Of a stretch of 52,327 nt of DNA, positions 21,324 to 29,516 are shown one piece after another. Made by a program: the position numbers and the translations under genes. Numbering within the stretch: the first letter of the stretch is position 1; each line of letters starts with the position of its first letter. The notes under the pieces were generated by a model. It saw nothing but the letters and a program-made list of their open reading frames with translations. It was not told the DNA's origin and made no database searches. This DNA comes from DASVTR01 sp033855775 (GTDB lineage: Bacteria > Acidobacteriota > Blastocatellia > Pyrinomonadales > Pyrinomonadaceae): assembly GCA_033855775.1 (NCBI GenBank), contig JAWVFT010000101.1:1-52327 (forward strand), given 5' to 3'.

Positions 21324-22712
21324 TTATTCATTCAACGAAGCGCGAGCGGCGACAAGCGCTTCGCCGACGCGCTCCCGGGCAGTCCCGCCCGTCTGCGCCT
21401 TCGTCGCCAAAGTCTGTTCCAACGAGAGAGCTTCGTAAACGTCCTCCGCGATGAGCGGCGAGAAGGCGCGCATCTCTTCGAGCGAGAGCGCGTCCAACTC
21501 AACTTCGCGCCCGATGGCGTGTAGCACGACGCGGCCCACCGTGTCGTGCGCTTCACGAAACGGCATTCCTTTGCGCGCCAGATAATCGGCCAACTCCGTC
21601 GCGTTCATGTAACCGCGCGATGCAGCTTCGCGAGCGCGTTCTTCGCGCACGCGCAAATTGCCGAGCACGGTCGTCGTCACTTCCAGCGCGGCCCTCGTCG
21701 TGTCAACCGTATCGAAGACGGCTTCCTTGTCCTCCTGCATGTCCTTGTTATAAGCGAGCGGCAAGCCCTTCAACATCGAGAGCAATGCCAGCGTGTGCCC
21801 GAAGACGCGCCCGGCCTTGCCGCGCACCAACTCCATCGAATCAGGATTCTTCTTCTGCGGCATCAGGCTTGAGCCGGTCGCAACCGCATCGCTCAATTCA
21901 AAGAAGCCAAACTCTGCGGTCGCATAGATGATAATGTCTTCCGCGAGCCGCGACAGGTGCAGCATGATAAGCGAGGCCGCGGCCGCAAACTCGATGCAGA
22001 AGTCGCGGTCGCTAACGCCGTCGAGGCTATTGCGAGAGACGCTTTCAAATTCCAACTCGCGCGCCACCCGTTCGCGGTCAATAGCGAACGATGTTCCGGC
22101 CAGAGCCGCCGAGCCGAGCGGCATGACGTTGACGCGCCTGCGTGCTTCCATCAATCGCTCGCGGTCGCGCGCGAGCATCTCGAAATAAGCCAGACACCAG
22201 TGAGCCAGCAACACCGGCTGCGCGCGTTGTAGATGCGTGTAGCCGGGAAGCGCTGCCGCCTTGTGCGCTTCTGCCAAATCGAGCAGCGCGCCCTGCGCGT
22301 CTTGAACGCGACCCTTCAAAGCGTCAATCTCGCCGCGCAGCCACAGGCGCAAATCCGTCGCCACCTGGTCGTTGCGGCTGCGGCCCGTGTGCAGCTTGCG
22401 CCCCGCGTCGCCAATCAACTGCGCGAGCCGCGCCTCGACGAACGAGTGAACATCCTCCGACGGCAACTCTTCAAAGTAGCTCTCGCCCGCCGCCGCGCTC
22501 TCAAGAATCTCCTGCAATCCGCTCTTGATTCGCTGCGCTTCATCGTCGCTCAAGACGCCCGCTCCGCGCAGCCCTTCGCAATGCGCGACGCTCGCCCGCA
22601 CGTCGACCAGAAACAGGCGGCGGTCGAAGCCGAACGAACGATTAAACTCCACAAAGCGTTCGTCGGCCTGCCCCGTAAAGCGTCCGCCCCATAAATTTTT
22701 CGACCCGCTCAT
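21324..22712 (-). CDS. argH: Argininosuccinate lyase
   Basis: About 462 residues from ATG 22712 (GGAGGGCGGC upstream); the frame is open to 22811 but that part lacks homology. It cleaves argininosuccinate to arginine and fumarate, the last step of arginine synthesis. The fumarase/ASL signature GSSLMPQKKNPD is present, as are LWGGRFTGQADERF at the start and HTGRSRNDQVATDLRLW. It is transcribed away from argR; the 224-bp gap holds three operator-like boxes, so it may be co-regulated with the plus-strand arg genes. Confidence 0.95.
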   Translation of the reverse strand: MSGSKNLWGGRFTGQADERFVEFNRSFGFDRRLFLVDVRASVAHCEGLRGAGVLSDDEAQRIKSGLQEILESAAAGESYFEELPSEDVHSFVEARLAQLIGDAGRKLHTGRSRNDQVATDLRLWLRGEIDALKGRVQDAQGALLDLAEAHKAAALPGYTHLQRAQPVLLAHWCLAYFEMLARDRERLMEARRRVNVMPLGSAALAGTSFAIDRERVARELEFESVSRNSLDGVSDRDFCIEFAAAASLIMLHLSRLAEDIIIYATAEFGFFELSDAVATGSSLMPQKKNPDSMELVRGKAGRVFGHTLALLSMLKGLPLAYNKDMQEDKEAVFDTVDTTRAALEVTTTVLGNLRVREERAREAASRGYMNATELADYLARKGMPFREAHDTVGRVVLHAIGREVELDALSLEEMRAFSPLIAEDVYEALSLEQTLATKAQTGGTARERVGEALVAARASLNE

Positions 22713-22861
22713 GCCGCCCTCCAGTCTCATTAAAAGCAAAGGATGAAAGTTAAAAGGCGAAAGGGAAGATACGCGCCGCGCGTTTGCTTGACACGCGCCT
22801 GCGCCGCTCACCTGCGCCGCGTTTTATTGTACGGCGCGATGCCTGGCTCCCACAGAAAGAT

Positions 22862-22891
22862 TTGACGAATATGCATCTTGGCTGCTATTTT
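22862..22891 (+). promoter_or_regulatory. Candidate argR promoter overlapping the first operator box
   Basis: TTGACG (22862-22867), 18-bp spacer, TATTTT (22886-22891). The first TATGCAT box (22870-22888) lies in the spacer, so bound repressor would block RNA polymerase. Confidence 0.5.
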
Positions 22892-22929
22892 ATGCATCTA
22901 TGCAGTGATTATGCAAATTGGCTGCATAT
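22870..22929. promoter_or_regulatory. Three tandem ArgR-operator-like boxes
   Basis: Boxes begin at 22870, 22891 and 22910. The first and third share TATGCAWMTTGGCTGC; the third is a palindrome, TATGCA-N7-TGCATA; the middle one is TATGCATCTATGCA. Spacing of 19-21 bp is about two helical turns. The boxes lie just before argR and downstream of the argH start on the other strand, pointing to autoregulation. The motif is not the E. coli TGAAT box, so the assignment is inferred from position and symmetry. Confidence 0.55.
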
Positions 22930-22936
22930 AACGAGG

Positions 22937-23350
22937 ATGCTGAAAGAGACCAGACAAAAAAAGATTTTGAGCCTGATTCGCGCGCGGCGCATCGGGACGC
23001 AGGAAGAGTTAACGGCCCTTTTGGAGCGCGCCGGGATGGTCGCGACGCAATCGAGCGTCTCGCGCGATTTGCTCGAACTCGGCATCGTCAAGCATCGCGG
23101 CCACTACGCGTTGCCGCAGGCGCGCAATGGAGCAGCGCGCGGGCTGCTGAGTTTGTCGATGGCGGGCGATGTCCTGATTGTGGCGCAATGCGAGCCGGGG
23201 ATGGCCTCGGCTGTGGCCGTCGAGATTGACCGCGCGGGGCTGGCGGAGATAGTCGGCACGATTGCGGGCGAGGACACGATTTTCATCGCCACCGCCGAAC
23301 ACAAAGCGCAACGCGCGGCGGTCAAAAAAATCTGGGAGATATTCGGATAG
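22937..23350 (+). CDS. argR: Arginine repressor ArgR
   Basis: About 137 residues from ATG 22937 (GAGG immediately upstream). The N-terminal winged helix (KILSLIRARRIGTQEELTAL, TQSSVSRDLLELGIVK) has the family SSVSRD motif. The C-terminal oligomerisation/arginine-binding domain shows TIAGEDTIFIAT. The GEDTIFIA segment corresponds to the GDDTIL/GxDT arginine-contact region of ArgR hexamers. It heads the plus-strand arginine operon and is probably self-regulated through the boxes at 22870-22929. Confidence 0.9.
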   Translation: MLKETRQKKILSLIRARRIGTQEELTALLERAGMVATQSSVSRDLLELGIVKHRGHYALPQARNGAARGLLSLSMAGDVLIVAQCEPGMASAVAVEIDRAGLAEIVGTIAGEDTIFIATAEHKAQRAAVKKIWEIFG

Positions 23351-23429
23351 CGCAACCGGCAGGGAACTCTGAGTTATCAACTTCCTGCTTTTTGTCGGTT
23401 GGGAATTGCGGGTCACGAACTACGAAATC

Positions 23430-24641
23430 ATGACAGAGAAAAAAATTAATAAAATCGTGCTGGCGTATTCGGGCGGGTTGGATACGAGCGTCATGCTGCG
23501 CTGGCTGAAGGAGCAATACGGGTGCGAGGTCGTCTGCTATTGCGCGGACGTGGGGCAGGGCGAAGAGTTGAACGGCCTTGAGGCGAAGGCGCGCGAGACG
23601 GGCGCGTCGAAGCTCTACGTGGAGGATTTGCGGCAGGAGTTTGTCAGCGATTACGTCTGGACTGCGGTGAAAGCCAACGCGATTTACGAGGGCGTTTATC
23701 TGCTCGGCACAAGTCTGGCGCGGCCCGTGATTGCGAAGCGGCAGATTGAGATTGCGCGGCTCGAAGGCGCGGACGCAGTGGCGCACGGGGCGACGGGCAA
23801 GGGCAACGATCAGGTGCGTTTCGAGTTGACTTACTATGCTCTTGAGCCGGACATCAAGGTCGTCGCGCCGTGGCGCGAGTGGGAGTTTAAGGGGCGCACG
23901 GATTTAATCGCCTACGCGGGCGAGCACAACATCCCTGTGACGGCGACGCATGCGAAGCCTTATTCGACCGACCGCAACCTGATGCACGTTTCGTATGAGG
24001 GCGGGATTCTGGAAGACCCCTGGGCCGAAGCCCCGGAGGATATTTTCCAGTTGACGAAATCACTGGAAGCGGCGCGCGCCGAGGCCGAGTATGTCGAGAT
24101 TGGTTTTGAGATGGGCAATCCCGTCTCGGTCAACGGCGAGCGGTTGGGCGCGGTAGCCTTGCTCGAAGCTTTGAACCGCAAGGGCGGCGAGCACGGCATC
24201 GGGCGTGTTGACTTGGTAGAGAATCGTTTCGTCGGGATGAAGTCGCGCGGCGTGTACGAGACGCCGGGCGTGACGATTCTACAGGCGGCGCATCGCGCTC
24301 TGGAATCCATCACGATGGATAGAGAAGTGTTGCGCCTGCGCGATTCGCTCGGCGTGAAGTTTGCCGAGAGCGTGTACTACGGCTTCTGGTTCGCGCCGGA
24401 GTTTGAGTTGATGCGTAATCTAATTGAAGCGACGCAGACGACGGTGACGGGCGACGTGCGTTTGAAGCTTTATAAAGGCAACGCGATGGTCGTTGGCCGC
24501 CGCGCGCCGCGCTCGCTCTACAGCGCGAATCTGGCGACCTTCGAGGCAGACAATATCTACGACCAGCGCGACGCCGAAGGCTTTATCAAGCTCAACGCGC
24601 TCAGGCTGCGGTTAGGAAAACTCGGTCAATTGCCGGATTGA
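23430..24641 (+). CDS. argG: Argininosuccinate synthase
   Basis: About 403 residues from ATG 23430. It joins citrulline and aspartate using ATP. The N-type ATP pyrophosphatase P-loop AYSGGLDTS is at ~12-20; VAHGATGKGNDQVRFEL, YSTDRNLMHVSYEGG and GVYETPGVTIL are diagnostic. An in-frame TTG at 23406 is less likely. 80 bp downstream of argR. Confidence 0.96.
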   Translation: MTEKKINKIVLAYSGGLDTSVMLRWLKEQYGCEVVCYCADVGQGEELNGLEAKARETGASKLYVEDLRQEFVSDYVWTAVKANAIYEGVYLLGTSLARPVIAKRQIEIARLEGADAVAHGATGKGNDQVRFELTYYALEPDIKVVAPWREWEFKGRTDLIAYAGEHNIPVTATHAKPYSTDRNLMHVSYEGGILEDPWAEAPEDIFQLTKSLEAARAEAEYVEIGFEMGNPVSVNGERLGAVALLEALNRKGGEHGIGRVDLVENRFVGMKSRGVYETPGVTILQAAHRALESITMDREVLRLRDSLGVKFAESVYYGFWFAPEFELMRNLIEATQTTVTGDVRLKLYKGNAMVVGRRAPRSLYSANLATFEADNIYDQRDAEGFIKLNALRLRLGKLGQLPD

Positions 24642-24704
24642 CCGGCGCGCGTGATGAGACGACAAGTGAAGGATTGAGTTAAGTCAGGCGGAAAGGGTTC
24701 AGCC

Positions 24705-25796
24705 ATGTTGATGACGAAAGAGGCGGAGACGGATTTCGGGACGACGGTGATGATTGTCGAGGCGGATAAGATTGGCTCGGCTGCTTCGCCGCTCGGTTTG
24801 TCGAAAACGGTGGCGGTCGTCGCCGAGTGTGACAAAGCGCGCGCGGGCGATGTGGTCGTCGTGCGCGCTCTGACCGATAGCGCGACTTATAACCAGTTGG
24901 AACTCTTGACGGGCAGGCTGGCGAAGATTAATCCGGGCGATGTGTTGATTGGCGTGTTGGGGCGGCGGCGCGCTTTGAAGGGCTTCGTCGGCGACGTTCC
25001 GCCGCGAGCGAGCGCGGGCGACAAGCTGCACCTGCTGAACATGGGCGGCGTGATAGGTTATTGCACGGGCCACCATTCCAGTTTGAGCGATGCGATTAGC
25101 GTCGAGGTCATCGGGCTGGCGTGCGATGAAGCGGGCCGTGTCCTGAACATCGCGGACGCCGCGCTTGAATTGCGGACGACTTTGGGCGCGTCTGCTCCGC
25201 TCGTCATCGTCGCCGGAACGTGCATGAACAGCGGCAAGACCTACGCTGCGACCGAACTCATCAAGCAGGCGACGCGCGCCGGATTGAAAGTCGCGGCGGC
25301 GAAGCTGTCGGGCGTCGCGTGCCTGCGCGACACGCTCAACATGGCGGACCACGGAGCGATTGCGACCGCGAGTTTTCTGGATTGCGGGCTGCCTTCGACG
25401 GTCGGCGCGGGCGACCTCTCGCCTGTGGCGAAGGCCATCATCGCGCGCTTGAACGAGAGCGCGCCTGACTTAATCGTCATCGAACTCGGCGACGGAATCC
25501 TGGGCAGCTACGCGGTTGATTCCGTCTTTGAAGATGCGCAACTGCGCGCGGCGACGGCGGCCATAGTCTTCTGCGCTTCGGATTACGTCGGCGCGTGGGG
25601 CGGCATAGAGTTGTTCCGGCGGCGCGGCATCGCTGTGGACGTGGTGGCGGGTTCCGTCACCGATTCGCAGATGGGCGAAGACTACATAGAGCAAGAGTTC
25701 GGCGTGCCTGCGGGCAACGCGCGTAGAGACGGCGCGCGACTCTTTCAATTGATTAAGTCTAAAGTCCAAAGTCAAATGTCCAAAGTCAGCGCTTAA
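24705..25796 (+). CDS. P-loop NTPase of unknown function in the arginine operon (DUF1611/DgcN-like fold?)
   Basis: 363 residues, no signal peptide. A Walker-A-like AGTCMNSGKT lies at ~171-180, followed by KVAAAKLSGVACLRD, a strand-Asp segment LIVIELGDGILGSY and a later AIVFCASDYVGAWGG. The order resembles SIMIBI-class P-loop proteins, especially DUF1611/DgcN and dethiobiotin-synthetase-like folds. The N-terminal ~120 residues are a separate beta-rich domain. It is embedded between argG and argC, and the cluster shows no argA or argJ for N-acetylglutamate formation, so a role in acylglutamate supply is possible but unproven. The C-terminal KVQSQMSKV is encoded by AAAGTCC-type heptamer words. 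Confidence 0.6.
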   Translation: MLMTKEAETDFGTTVMIVEADKIGSAASPLGLSKTVAVVAECDKARAGDVVVVRALTDSATYNQLELLTGRLAKINPGDVLIGVLGRRRALKGFVGDVPPRASAGDKLHLLNMGGVIGYCTGHHSSLSDAISVEVIGLACDEAGRVLNIADAALELRTTLGASAPLVIVAGTCMNSGKTYAATELIKQATRAGLKVAAAKLSGVACLRDTLNMADHGAIATASFLDCGLPSTVGAGDLSPVAKAIIARLNESAPDLIVIELGDGILGSYAVDSVFEDAQLRAATAAIVFCASDYVGAWGGIELFRRRGIAVDVVAGSVTDSQMGEDYIEQEFGVPAGNARRDGARLFQLIKSKVQSQMSKVSA

Positions 25797-25797
25797 G

Positions 25798-25991
25798 AGA
25801 CGCGACGATGAAGAGACGCGGCGAGAAGCAGCGATGTGAATGTCAGGAGCAGCGGAGCGATAGATGACGCAGGAGAACGACAACTTAACGAACGATGAAG
25901 AAGGCGCAACGACTCGCCGCATCGCTTCATCGTCAACGCCTCCCCGCGTCTCCGCGTCTCCGCGTCCCCGCGTCTCTTCATCGTCGCGTCT
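25798..25991. repeat. 24-bp perfect inverted repeat reaching into argC
   Basis: 25798-25821 and 25968-25991 are exact reverse complements. The left arm starts just after the P-loop gene's stop; the right arm is inside the argC coding sequence. A nested pair ACGATGAAG (25892-25900) / CTTCATCGT (25925-25933) lies between, together with tandem CGCGTCTC words. Confidence 0.8.
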
Positions 25992-27012
25992 GCGTGTCGG
26001 AATCTTCGGCGGCTCAGGCTACGGCGGGGCTGAGCTTCTGCGTTTGTTGTTGCAGCGCACGGATGTCGAAGTCGAAGTCGTCACGGCCAACGAGCACGCG
26101 GGCAAAGCGGTCGGCGAAGCGCATCGCAATCTTTACGGCCTGACGGATTTGCGCTTCACGCGCGCGCCGGAAGATTTGCAGACGCTCGCCGCGCTCGATT
26201 GTCTTTTCCTCGCGTTGCCGCACGGGCAAGCGATGGAGATTGCTCCGCGCGTCCCGGCGGGCATGAAGTTGATAGACCTTTCGGGCGACTTTCGCTTGCG
26301 CGACCATGAGGCTTTTCAGACGCACTATGGGCGCGAGCACACTGCGATGGAGACGCAGGGCGAGTTCGTTTACGGCTTGACGGAGACGAACCGCGAGGCT
26401 ATCAAGAGCGCTCGCTTCATCAGCAATCCCGGCTGCTTTGCGACCGCGACGTTGCTCGGCCTCGCGCCGCTCGTCGCCAACAACCTGCTTACGGGGCGCG
26501 TCGTCGTTGACGCCAAGACAGGCTCTTCGGGTTCGGGCGCGAAGGCGGCCGCCAACACGCATCACCCGCAGCGCATGAACTCCTTCTACGCCTACAAGCC
26601 TTTCACGCACCAGCACGTGCCGGAAATCGAGCAGGAGTTGCGCAGCGTCGGCGATTGGTCGAGCGAGCTTGTGTTCATGACGCACAGCCTGCCGGTCGCG
26701 CGCGGCATCTTCGCCTCCATCTACGCGGAGACGAAGCAGGAGTTGACCGCGGATGAAGCGCGCGCGGTCTTCGCCAATTTTTATAGAGACTCTTTCTTCG
26801 TTCGCCTGGTCGAAGGCTCGCCTGATATCAACTGGGTCAAGACGACCAACTTCTGCGACATCGGGCTGGCCGTGCGTGGCCGTCAAATCGTCGTCTTCTC
26901 GGCGCTCGATAATCTGGTCAAGGGAGCGGCGGGCCAAGCCGTGCAGAACATGAATCTGATGTTCGGCATGGACGAAAAGACCGGACTGTTGTTGACCGGC
27001 AGCAATCCTTGA
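25864..27012 (+). CDS. argC: N-acetyl-gamma-glutamyl-phosphate reductase
   Basis: 382 residues. The conserved enzyme starts only at ~43 with LRVGIFGGSGYGGAELLRLL (NADP-binding). The catalytic Cys is in SNPGCFATATLLGL; GSSGSGAKA and THQHVPEIEQEL complete the ArgC signature. The first ~42 residues are low-complexity (STPPRVSASPRPRVSSSSR), encoded by CGCGTCTC repeat words and the right arm of the 25798-25991 inverted repeat. No alternative ATG exists near the core, so the repeat appears to have become the N-terminus. GGAGCG precedes the ATG. Confidence 0.93.
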   Translation: MTQENDNLTNDEEGATTRRIASSSTPPRVSASPRPRVSSSSRLRVGIFGGSGYGGAELLRLLLQRTDVEVEVVTANEHAGKAVGEAHRNLYGLTDLRFTRAPEDLQTLAALDCLFLALPHGQAMEIAPRVPAGMKLIDLSGDFRLRDHEAFQTHYGREHTAMETQGEFVYGLTETNREAIKSARFISNPGCFATATLLGLAPLVANNLLTGRVVVDAKTGSSGSGAKAAANTHHPQRMNSFYAYKPFTHQHVPEIEQELRSVGDWSSELVFMTHSLPVARGIFASIYAETKQELTADEARAVFANFYRDSFFVRLVEGSPDINWVKTTNFCDIGLAVRGRQIVVFSALDNLVKGAAGQAVQNMNLMFGMDEKTGLLLTGSNP

Positions 27013-27086
27013 CAGGCATCGTTTCAAGTTTAATGTTCAGGGCTTCAGCCTCTTTGTTTTAACTTGACGCCTGAAATCATAAAGAG

Positions 27087-28283
27087 ATGACAACGAATAT
27101 TCAGACAACGATTGACGCGGTGATTGAGAGCGAAGACCGCTTTCAGTTGGCGACGTATAAGAAGATGCCCATCGTCGCGGAGAGCGGGCGCGGCGTGTGG
27201 CTCCTGGCGGGCGACGGCGAACGCTATCTGGACTTGTACGGCGGTCATGCGGTGGCGGGCGTCGGCCATTGCCACCCGCGCGTCGTCGCGGCCCTGCAAG
27301 CGCAAGCCGGGAAGTTGCTCTTCTATTCCAACCTCGTCTACTCGGACGTGCGCGCGCGGGCTGCGGAAAAGTTGGCGAGCCTCGCGCCCGCGCCAATCAC
27401 GAAAGCCTTCTTCTGCAACTCTGGAACCGAGGCCAACGAGAACGCTATGCGGATGGCGCGCATGGCGACCGGGCGCGAGCAAATCATCACCTTCACGGGC
27501 GGCTTTCACGGGCGGACGGCGGACGCCATCAGCGCGACCGCGCTCGGCAAATACAGAGAGCTTGGACGACCGAACGTGCCGGGCCATCTCTTCGCCGAGT
27601 TTGGCGACATCGAACAAACAGCCGCGCTCGCGGATGAGACTGTGGCCGCCATTATGCTTGAGCCGATTCAATCGATGGCGGGCGTGCGGCAAGCCGCGCC
27701 GGAGTTTTACCGCGCCCTGCGCGACCTTGCGACCGAGCGCGGGATGCTGCTTATCTATGATGAAGTGCAGACGGGCGTCGGGCGCACGGGCGAGTGGTTC
27801 TTTGCCGGAAGCGAGGCGGGCGGCACGGTTGTGCCGGACATCATCACGCTGGCGAAGGCTCTCGGCAGCGGCGTTCCCGTCGGCGCGTGTCTGGTCACGG
27901 ACAATGTGGCCGCGCACATCAAAGAGAACGACCTCGGCACGACCTTCGGCGGCGGGATGCTGGCGATGGCGGCTGTCATCGCTACGCTCGAAGCGATTGA
28001 GGCGGACGGGATGCTTGAAAACGTGAAGACAATCGAGCGACACTTGCGCGCGCGCCTCGCCGGTGTCCCGCAGGTGGCGCGCGTGCGCGGACAAGGCTTT
28101 CTCCTAGGCATAGAGTTCAAGGAAAAAGCCGCGCCCGTTCATCAAGCCCTGCTCGAACGACGCATCATCACAGGCTCTTCGAGCGACCCGCGCGTGCTCA
28201 GGCTCCTGCCGCCGCTCTGCCTGCAACGCGAAGAAGTTGACCTGTTCGTGGATGCGCTAAAAGCAGTGACAAGTGACAAGTGA
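27087..28283 (+). CDS. argD: Acetylornithine aminotransferase
   Basis: 398 residues, class III PLP aminotransferase. FFCNSGTEANENAMRMAR, GGFHGRTADAISAT, LIYDEVQTGVGRTG and the PLP Lys in TLAKALGSGVP are all present. It converts N-acyl-glutamate semialdehyde to N-acyl-ornithine. The final codons AVTSDK and the stop come from the GTGACAA tandem heptamers that begin the following repeat spacer. Confidence 0.94.
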   Translation: MTTNIQTTIDAVIESEDRFQLATYKKMPIVAESGRGVWLLAGDGERYLDLYGGHAVAGVGHCHPRVVAALQAQAGKLLFYSNLVYSDVRARAAEKLASLAPAPITKAFFCNSGTEANENAMRMARMATGREQIITFTGGFHGRTADAISATALGKYRELGRPNVPGHLFAEFGDIEQTAALADETVAAIMLEPIQSMAGVRQAAPEFYRALRDLATERGMLLIYDEVQTGVGRTGEWFFAGSEAGGTVVPDIITLAKALGSGVPVGACLVTDNVAAHIKENDLGTTFGGGMLAMAAVIATLEAIEADGMLENVKTIERHLRARLAGVPQVARVRGQGFLLGIEFKEKAAPVHQALLERRIITGSSSDPRVLRLLPPLCLQREEVDLFVDALKAVTSDK

Positions 28284-28480
28284 CAAGTGACGAGCAAGCA
28301 GTAAAGAAGTGATGAATGATGAGCGATGAGTAATGAGCGATGAGTGATGAGTGAAAATAGTTAGACGCTTATCGCTCGTTACTCATTATCTATCGCTTGT
28401 CCCTCATCGCTCATCGCTTCTCTAACTTGGCGCTCGTCGCTTATTACTTGTCACTTGGCACTCGTCACTCGTCACTGTCT
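28265..28480. repeat. Heptamer inverted-repeat spacer between argD and argF'
   Basis: Tandem GTGACAA then ATGAGCG-type words on the left are mirrored by CGCTCAT and CTCGTCA-type words on the right, all with 7-bp period. It starts inside the last argD codons and ends a few bases before the next ATG, with no Shine-Dalgarno site. Confidence 0.8.
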
Positions 28481-28482
28481 TA

Positions 28483-29490
28483 ATGATGAAGAATTTTCTG
28501 ACCACAGCGGATTGGACGCGGGCGCAGCTTGAGGAGTTGATTGAGGCGGCGCGAGGGTGGAAGCGTGGCGATGAAGCTGGAAAGCCGCTGGCCGGGCGGT
28601 CTGTGGCTCTCGTCTTTTTTAATCCGAGTTTGCGGACGCGCGCTTCGATGCAGGTCGGCATTTTCGAGTTGGGCGGCAACGCGGTCGTGCTTGAGCCGGG
28701 CGGGACGAGTTGGACGCTGGAACATCGCGCGGGCGCTGTGATGGATGCGGACAAGACGGAGCACGTCAGGGAGTTTGTGCGCGTGCTTGGAAGATACTGC
28801 GCAGCCATCGGCGTTCGCACGTTCGCGGCCTTGAAGGATTGGGAGGAAGAGCGGCTCGACCCCGTGCTCGCGGCTTTCGCGCGCGACAGCGAAGTCCCGC
28901 TTATCAATCTCGAATCGGCGATGCATCACCCGTGTCAGGCGTTGGCGGACATGATGACGATTCGAGAGAAGTTGGGAGCGGGGCGCAAGCGCGTCGTGCT
29001 CACATGGGCCTGGCATCCGAAGCCTTTGCCGATGGCCGTGCCGAATAGCTTCGCGCTGGCGGCGGCGCAGATGGGCCACGACCTCGTTATCGCGCGACCG
29101 GGCGGCTACGAGTTGGACGACGAGTTAATGCGCGAGGTTGAAGCGCAGGCTCAACAGAGCGGCGGAAGCTTACAGGTGACGCGCGACATAGAGGCGGCCT
29201 TCGACGGCGCAGAAGTCGTCTACGCGAAGAGTTGGGGCAGCCTCCATCACTACGGAGCATCGCACAAGGAGATCGCCGAGCGCGCCGTCTATCGCCAGCG
29301 GTGGATTATTGACGAGCCGAAGATGAAGCGGACGAAAGATGCCGTCTTCATGCATTGTCTGCCGGTGCGCCGCAACGTCATCGTCACAGACGGCGTGCTC
29401 GATTCCAGGGCTTCGGTCGTCATAGACGAAGCTGAGAATCGCCTGCACGCGCAAAAGGCCGTGCTGGAAAAACTCATCGGCCAGCGATAA
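28483..29490 (+). CDS. argF': N-acyl-L-ornithine carbamoyltransferase (acetyl- or succinyl-ornithine type)
   Basis: 335 residues. The carbamoyl-phosphate motif is FFNPSLRTR. Family-diagnostic features are TWAWHPKPLPMAVPNSFA, MHHPCQALAD, YAKSWGSLHHYG and FMHCLPVRRNVIVTD, shared with Xanthomonas acetylornithine and Bacteroides succinylornithine carbamoyltransferases rather than with ordinary ArgF/OTC. The residue that distinguishes acetyl (Glu92) from succinyl (Pro90) enzymes aligns with Thr92 here (DADKTEH), so specificity is uncertain. It implies an N-acylcitrulline intermediate and a deacylase elsewhere. Start is ATG 28483 or 28486. Confidence 0.9.
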   Translation: MMKNFLTTADWTRAQLEELIEAARGWKRGDEAGKPLAGRSVALVFFNPSLRTRASMQVGIFELGGNAVVLEPGGTSWTLEHRAGAVMDADKTEHVREFVRVLGRYCAAIGVRTFAALKDWEEERLDPVLAAFARDSEVPLINLESAMHHPCQALADMMTIREKLGAGRKRVVLTWAWHPKPLPMAVPNSFALAAAQMGHDLVIARPGGYELDDELMREVEAQAQQSGGSLQVTRDIEAAFDGAEVVYAKSWGSLHHYGASHKEIAERAVYRQRWIIDEPKMKRTKDAVFMHCLPVRRNVIVTDGVLDSRASVVIDEAENRLHAQKAVLEKLIGQR

Positions 29491-29516
29491 TCAATTGACC
29501 GCTTCGGGGGAGAGCG

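Noticed and set aside
22784..22936. 51-residue N-terminal extension of ArgR
   Set aside because: It would translate across the operator boxes; normal ArgR length starts at ATG 22937.
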